This document shows positions 19,130 through 23,177 of a stretch of DNA of 23,177 bases, one piece after another (within the stretch, counting starts at the first letter, position 1; every line of letters starts with the position of its first letter). Made by a program: the position numbers and the translations under genes. Source of the DNA: Gnetum montanum (taxonomy: Eukaryota; Streptophyta; Gnetopsida; Gnetales; Gnetaceae); assembly GCA_015680685.1 (NCBI GenBank), contig MNCI01000003.1, forward strand, positions 604,193 to 627,369, given 5' to 3'. The notes below the pieces were generated by a model. The model did no database searches. It was given only the letters and a program-made list of their open reading frames with translations, and was not told the origin of the DNA.

Positions 19130-19990
19130 GATGTCAAGTTTGAGATTTATATCTAAGCTAGTGCTAAACATATCTCCAAGGTTCCACATTAGATGTCTCC
19201 TATTAGATAACCAAAATTAAAGATTCAACTTCAGGAGTTATTTGATAAGAATTTGATTCATCCAAATGTGTCTTCTTGGGGTGCATCTATCCTCTTTGTA
19301 AAGAAGTAGAATTGTAGTATATGCTTGTGCATTAATTATTGAGAGTTGAACTAGATGATAATGAAGAATAAGTATCCTTGATCACATATAGATAAATTGT
19401 TTGATTAGTTGAGGGAAGCTCAAGTATTCTTTAACATTGATCTGAAATCATGATATTTCCATGTTTGTATCAAGGATAAGGATATTCATAAGATATCCTT
19501 TACAACATGGTATGGACATTATGAGTTCTTGGTTTTACCATTTGAGCTTACAATACTTCTATAGTACTTATGTACCTCATAAATAGTATCATGAAATCAT
19601 ACCTAGATTGGTTTACTATCATGTTTATCAATAATATTTTGATGCATTCTTGAGGATAATTTTACAAATACACAAAGAACAACAATGGTTTGCAAACCTT
19701 TTAAGTGTTTATTTTAGTTTCATGAGATCAACTTCTTAGGACATTTTGTTTTAGAGGCTGGTATAACAGTGGATCCCCCTAAGATATCAATTATTTGAAT
19801 TCGTCTATTTTCAAGAATGTTAATGAGGTTCATAATTTTCTTTGGCTAGTAGGTTGTTATAGGATATTTGTTAAGAACTTCTCTCACATTGTTTTACCTC
19901 TCATGAATCTATTAAGAAAGGATGCTGATTTCTTTTGGAATCTACATTGTTTATCTTTGATAAACTCAAGAGTAGATTGATCTAGACTCC
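19130..19990 (+). pseudogene. Reverse transcriptase remnant of the gypsy element
   Basis: Recognisable in order are AKHISKVPH (about 19163), [20 protein letters not shown] (about 19218), LFVKK, a stop-broken NYxELN block, KNKYP, FNIDLKS (about 19430), then [13 protein letters not shown]. These match Ty3/gypsy RT. The first catalytic Asp in the NIDL block is kept. The double-Asp motif reads FINN at 19624-19635, so both aspartates are Asn (GAT to AAT). GHFVLEAGITVDPPKIS and the connection region (IFKNVNEVHNFLWLVGCYR, then PLMNLLRKDADFFW, to about 19940) follow. Several in-frame stops and frame changes make it dead. Confidence 0.85.
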
Positions 19991-20400
19991 TTTTTTTATT
20001 GCACCTACCTCAGGTAAACCATTTAACAATTGTACTAATGCATTAAGAGAAGATTATGGATATGATCTTATTCAAGAGGGAAATGTAATAGCCTATGCCT
20101 CATGAAAGCGTAAGGCTCATGAGATGTACTACCTCACTCATGACCTAGATTTGGGAGTAGTGGTATTTGTCTTGAAGGTTTAGCATCACTACTTATTCAA
20201 AGAGAACTTGATGATTTGGAAAAATCACAAGTGATTATAATATTTAATGAATCAACCTTAGTTAAGCCTATATCAAATGAGGTGGATTAAACTATTGGTT
20301 GATTTTGATTTTAACATCTAGTATTAGATAGGTAAAAGCAATGTTATTGTAGATGTCTTAAGTCATGTGGCTAGTAAGATCCATAGTTTAGTGATCTATT
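19991..20400 (+). pseudogene. RNase H remnant of the gypsy element
   Basis: The block CTNALREDYGYDLIQEGNVI, then AYAS, stop, KRKAHEMYYLTHDLDLG and VVVFVLKV matches the RNase H domain that follows RT in gypsy elements. The first catalytic Asp of the domain is Asn here, again from GAT to AAT. The end of the domain reads SNVIVDVLSHVASK at about 20339-20380. Stops replace residues in the HHYLFKENL and hydrophobic-core regions. Confidence 0.75.
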
Positions 20401-20499
20401 CTAATAAGATAGGTGAGATTTGATTCTTGGTGTAAGAATCTTAGGTGATATATTGATTCTTATGTGATAGTTGATGCACTTGGGTTACTTCACCATAAG

Positions 20500-21721
20500 A
20501 ATTAGAAATGTATTCTTCATTCCTTGTAGCATCATTTATTGAAGGAAGCTCATCTTACTAGGCTTCAAATGCATCCAAATAGCAATAAGATGTTCTAGAT
20601 GCTAAATAGATTGTACTAGTGGCCATGTAAGAAGAAGCAAGTTAGCAAATTTTTGGTTAAATATATAATTTTTTAGTAAGTTAAACTTGAACATCAATGA
20701 TTAAGTGGCTACTTATATCCTCACACTATTCTAGAGTGGAAGTAGTAGATGATTTGTATGAAAATCATTACCAATTTGACTCACATTAGGAGTAGAAAGG
20801 TCATTATCCTTGTTATTGTTAATTTCTTGATCAAGCTAGTTCATTTTCTAGCTACACAAACTTTAGCTAACATGGAGGATGTTACATAATTATTTACCTA
20901 TGAGATTATATCATTGCATGAAATTCTTGCTAAGATTATCTTGATTCATGATGCTAAAATTACTTCTTGATTTTAGCATGTGTTCATAGAGAACCTAGAA
21001 ACTATGCTAAATATAAGTTCATCTTGTCATCTAGAGATTAATGGTCAGGTTGACACATCAACCAAGTATTGAAGAATATGCTTCGATCTTGTAATTTGTA
21101 GTTTTCAAATAGTTTAGATGGTTTGTTGTTCTTGGTAGAGTTTTCTTACAAAAATAGTTATCATGCTAGTTTGAAGAAAAAACTATACAAATTTTTATAT
21201 GGGAGACATTGTAGGACTCTTTTTTTTTTTTTTTTATGCGATCAAGGATATACAATGTGTCAATTCAAACATTGTGTTGAAGATGATAGAGCAAATAAGA
21301 AACTTTCATGAGCAACTTAAAGTAGCTCAAGATTATCAAGTGGGCTACAAGAACCATAGAAGGAGACCTTTCAAGTTTACAATTGGTCATAAGGTGTTTG
21401 TTTTTGTTTCTTTATCAATAGGATTGATGTGTTTTTCTATGAAAGAAAAACTTGACCTTTATTATATTAGATTGTTTAATGTTCTTCAATGCATAGTAAA
21501 GATTGCGTATCATGTTGGTTTTCCTCTACAACTTTCGAAAATGCATGATGTATTTTATGTCTCCATGCTATAAAACTACATTCCTGATGATAGTCATATT
21601 TTCAATTATACTAAGGTATAGCTTCAAGTTGATGCCTCATATGTAAAGCATCTCATTATAAGTGTGGACTAGATGGAGTATCAGTTGCACAATAGGATTA
21701 TGCCCATGATGAAGGTCTTAT
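20500..21721 (+). pseudogene. Integrase remnant of the gypsy element, cut by element C
   Basis: The zinc-binding region is at 20535-20700 (EAHLTRLQMHPNSNKMF, ending near VKLEHQ). The two His remain but the Cys pair at VKYIIF is gone. The catalytic core follows with SRKVIILVIVNFLIKLVHFL (about 20790-20850), IHDAKITS (about 20945) and NGQVDTSTK (about 21040), where the family's catalytic Asp and Glu are changed. EFSYKNSYHAS lies near 21140. A 16-nt T run (21220-21235) has been inserted in the conserved YGRRCR region. The C-terminal part (21330-21720) is the best preserved, with GHKVFVFVS, LSKMHDVFYVSML and MPMMKVL. The frame is cut at 21721/21722 by the LTR of element C. Confidence 0.85.
21220..21235 (+). 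repeat. Poly-T run inside the integrase remnant
   Basis: This is an uninterrupted run of 16 T in otherwise coding-derived sequence, directly after the block encoding YGRHCRT. It probably arose by slippage. It shifts the frame between YKFLYGRHCR and the downstream KDIQCVN part. Confidence 0.9.
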
Positions 21722-22144
21722 TGATGAGTGGTGAGGTACCCCTACACTCAACCATATGAAACGAGTGTAGCACATGCGATCCGGTTGAACTCCACAGACT
21801 AAATGCCTAAACTCCCCATGGAGCGCTTGGGGTTAATCATTCGTTGTCTTCCCAAACTTACTTGTTGTTGTCACAGTGTATGGTTAAGTAACTCCAAGGT
21901 ATATGATTTTTTTGGTCTTTTCTAGTTTTATGTCTTCTACGCTAAGAGCAAAGGGTTGAGAAACTAACTAACTCTAACTAATGTCTTAAGTCTAAATTAA
22001 CTAGTGTCAGCATCCATTCCCACTTACCGTACACACCCTGAACTATGCAACTATGGCTACCAAACACTAATCATTACTGGGATCACCACACATAATGCAC
22101 GTGCTTGAAGTGGTCGTACTGAGGCACCTAACTAGCCTAAGCGT

Positions 22145-22319
22145 GATGAACAGCCGATTCCTTGACTAGCCATACACATCCATAGATGCTCGTAATCAAG
22201 TCGTACTCATCCCGTATTCTAGTAGTTGAGGGTGAGAGAGACTAATCGCGATGAGTAGCCAATTCCTTGGTTAGCCGTACACATTCATCAATGCTCGTAA
22301 CCAAGTCGTACTCATGCCG
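22145..22319 (-). repeat. Direct duplication inside LTR2
   Basis: Two units start at 22145 (GATGAACAGCCGATTCC) and 22250 (GATGAGTAGCCAATTCC). Each runs on through a TAGCC(A/G)TACACAT block to GTACTCATCCCG or GTACTCATGCCG. They are about 70 bp long, diverged, and 105 bp apart. LTR1 has one full unit and one partial copy at the corresponding place (1915-1940 and 1991-2016). Confidence 0.8.
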
Positions 22320-22406
22320 CACTAATGTAGGTAATAAATAACAGGTAGGAAATAACATGTAATAAACCTATTCCATGTACTACAAGGTTTATCCACAAAG
22401 CTCATC

Positions 22407-22412
22407 TTTATT
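22407..22412 (-). promoter_or_regulatory. AATAAA of LTR2
   Basis: TTTATT on the + strand is AATAAA on the element strand, in the CGGCAATAAAGA context shared with LTR1. Confidence 0.5.
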
Positions 22413-22578
22413 GCCGTACACAACTTGCATTTAGGTACAAAGCTGCTCGAATAAAGAACCGTTCACTTGGGGACTCCTACTGCAGGCACATGGAAAATAT
22501 TCTATCTCTGGGGTGATCAATCTTCCAGAGCTTCACTACTTCTAGCCTAGGATTCCAAATGAGGGGAGTGCCACCTCT

Positions 22579-22586
22579 TATTTATA
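22579..22586 (-). promoter_or_regulatory. TATA box of LTR2
   Basis: TATAAATA on the minus strand is followed by AGAGGTGG, matching TATAAATAAGAGGTAG in LTR1. It lies about 17 bp downstream of the last palindrome. Confidence 0.7.
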
Positions 22587-22602
22587 GATTTGATGGTGGA
22601 CC

Positions 22603-22667
22603 GCGATATCGCAGGGGACGACGCGATATTGCATGGGATGCGATATTGCGGTGCATGCGATATCGCG
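22603..22667. repeat. GCGATATCGC palindrome cluster in the U3 of LTR2
   Basis: Four copies start at 22603, 22623, 22640 and 22658. The outer two are exact and the inner two read GCGATATTGC. Spacings are 20, 17 and 18 bp. LTR1 has six copies at the same place, so copy number has changed since the two elements shared an ancestor. Confidence 0.85.
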
Positions 22668-22839
22668 TCTCATCATACCCCCATGACTGAATGAAAACTC
22701 TTCCTCGAGTTCCTTACAATAATATCAGGTAGGTATGGAATTATTGAGAGGAATGGAACTAATGGGATGACATGTGAATGGATCATTATTACAAGACTTG
22801 ACAAAACTGGTGTTCATGACAACAAGGGTAAACACCTTA

Positions 22840-23058
22840 TTACAATGACATCATCCCTTTGTTGGTAGCTGAGAAAGAGAGAGAGAAAGAAGTGTTGCTG
22901 CTACCAACACCAAAATTGCATCTTCGTTGTCCATCCGTAAGTGCATCATCAATCTTGCTCCTTACATCACTGCTTCTAGCACAGCTCCACTCCAAGTGTT
23001 TGCTCCAGATCCAATCCGTTGTTTGCATGTCTCCCATCTGCACACACAACACAATCAT
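22840..23058 (-). other. Element C copy of the conserved exon-like block
   Basis: On the minus strand the sequence carries TGTGTGTGCAG followed by ATGGGAGACATG. It then reads TTDWIWSKHLEWS, RSKID and SNTSFSLSF before ending in MMSL and a stop. The 13-residue match with element A in one frame is notable, but the copies also share DNA outside the frame. Whether it encodes protein is open. I do not recognise the family. Confidence 0.35.
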
Positions 23059-23177
23059 ATATTAGCAAGGGTAATTCAATCATCATGTAATTGATACCTT
23101 GCTACGGTGTAAGTCCATTGGCTAGGTTGTGGTATGGCTGATATGGATCTGGGAATATGTGACTGATGGCTACCGAA

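Larger units (their letters stand above)
13803..21721 (+). mobile_element. Decayed Ty3/gypsy retrotransposon, Tekay/Del-like, interrupted at its 3' end
   Basis: Gag, protease, RT, RNase H and integrase remnants follow one another on the + strand from 17435 to 21721, which is the Ty3/gypsy order. The integrase tail resembles Del/Tekay elements (LSKMHDVFYVSML, then IPDDSH, then MPMMKVL). A degenerate primer-binding site for initiator Met-tRNA lies at 17379-17390, preceded by GGATGTTATA, which resembles the AGGATGTTACA LTR end of this lineage. A matching LTR start, TGTAACAACC, lies at 13803. Insertion of element C at 21722 separates the remaining 3' end, which must lie beyond the window. All domains are broken by stops and indels. 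Confidence 0.75.
21722..22675 (-). repeat. 3' LTR of element C (LTR2)
   Basis: The LTR is 954 bp and is bounded on the minus strand by TGATGAG (22675-22669) and CTCATCA (21728-21722). It contains four GCGATATCGC-type palindromes (22603-22667), TATAAATA (22586-22579), AATAAA (22412-22407) and a ~70-bp direct duplication with period 105 (22145-22319), which accounts for much of its extra length over LTR1. It is the closest relative of LTR1 in the window. Confidence 0.85.
21722..23177 (-). mobile_element. LTR retrotransposon C, 3' part, inserted in the gypsy integrase
   Basis: Read on the minus strand, the order is internal sequence (23177-22676), purine tract (CATGGGGGTA, 22685-22676), then LTR (22675-21722). 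The homology with element A in inverted orientation extends across both LTR and internal DNA, so A and C are members of one family. The insertion point splits the gypsy integrase tail after MKVL. The 5-bp flank at 21717-21721 is CTTAT. Its copy should lie beyond the right edge at the far end of C. Confidence 0.8.

Noticed and set aside
1514-22675. A ~21-kb DNA transposon with long terminal inverted repeats (1514-2350 and 21722-22675)
   Set aside because: The homology continues outside the supposed repeats (1045-1513 and 22676-23140), and each copy has a TATA box, AATAAA and polypurine tract, so they are LTRs of two separate elements in opposite orientation.

Overview
The window looks like intergenic DNA from a seed plant with a large, repeat-filled genome. 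A gymnosperm is my best guess, but that is inference from the AT-rich composition and layered, heavily decayed LTR retrotransposons. I find no intact host gene, tRNA, rRNA, CRISPR array or prokaryotic system. Nearly everything recognisable is retrotransposon, and every reading frame of substance is broken.

Layout, left to right. (1) 1-2350: the 3' part of LTR element A on the + strand, ending in an 837-bp LTR (1514-2350, TGATGAG...CTCATCA). (2) 2351-7490: related element B on the + strand. It starts with a segment homologous to 1-900, then carries a ~2.7-kb dead gene (3650-6392) for a protein with a plant-transposon-like N-terminal region and a long coiled-coil-like C-terminal part, then an LTR (6623-7490). 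(3) 7491-9512: AT-rich sequence with a ~20-bp-period AGATGTCT repeat. (4) 9513-10322: a probable solo LTR of the same superfamily, containing an N flanked by a perfect 43-bp duplication that looks like an assembly artefact. (5) 10323-13802: AT-rich DNA in which I recognise no gene. (6) 13803(?)-21721: a decayed Ty3/gypsy element of Tekay/Del-like type on the + strand: a very long LTR-like leader with a 20-bp tandem repeat, a degenerate primer-binding site, then remnants of gag, protease, reverse transcriptase, RNase H and integrase in order. (7) 21722-23177: element C on the - strand, of the same family as A, inserted in the C-terminal part of the gypsy integrase and running off the window.

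The four TGATGAG-type LTRs share a recognisable body: a block around GAATATTTTC and GTGCCC, an AATAAA, a conserved CATATGGTTG-like stretch near the end and CTCATCA termini. The first ~120 bp of the LTR differs. A and C carry clustered GCGATATCGC palindromes, while B carries an unrelated 20-bp perfect palindrome and an 11-bp-stem inverted repeat at the same place.

Decay is informative. The element-B gene keeps its frame over ~2.7 kb with about one frameshift but has roughly 44 in-frame stops, mostly TAG where glutamine fits. This is what deamination of methylated CAG (CHG) sites would give. In the gypsy element the catalytic aspartates of RT and RNase H have become Asn. These elements look long silenced, not active. 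No new functional system is evident. The points of most interest are the palindrome turnover in the LTRs and the stop-codon spectrum.
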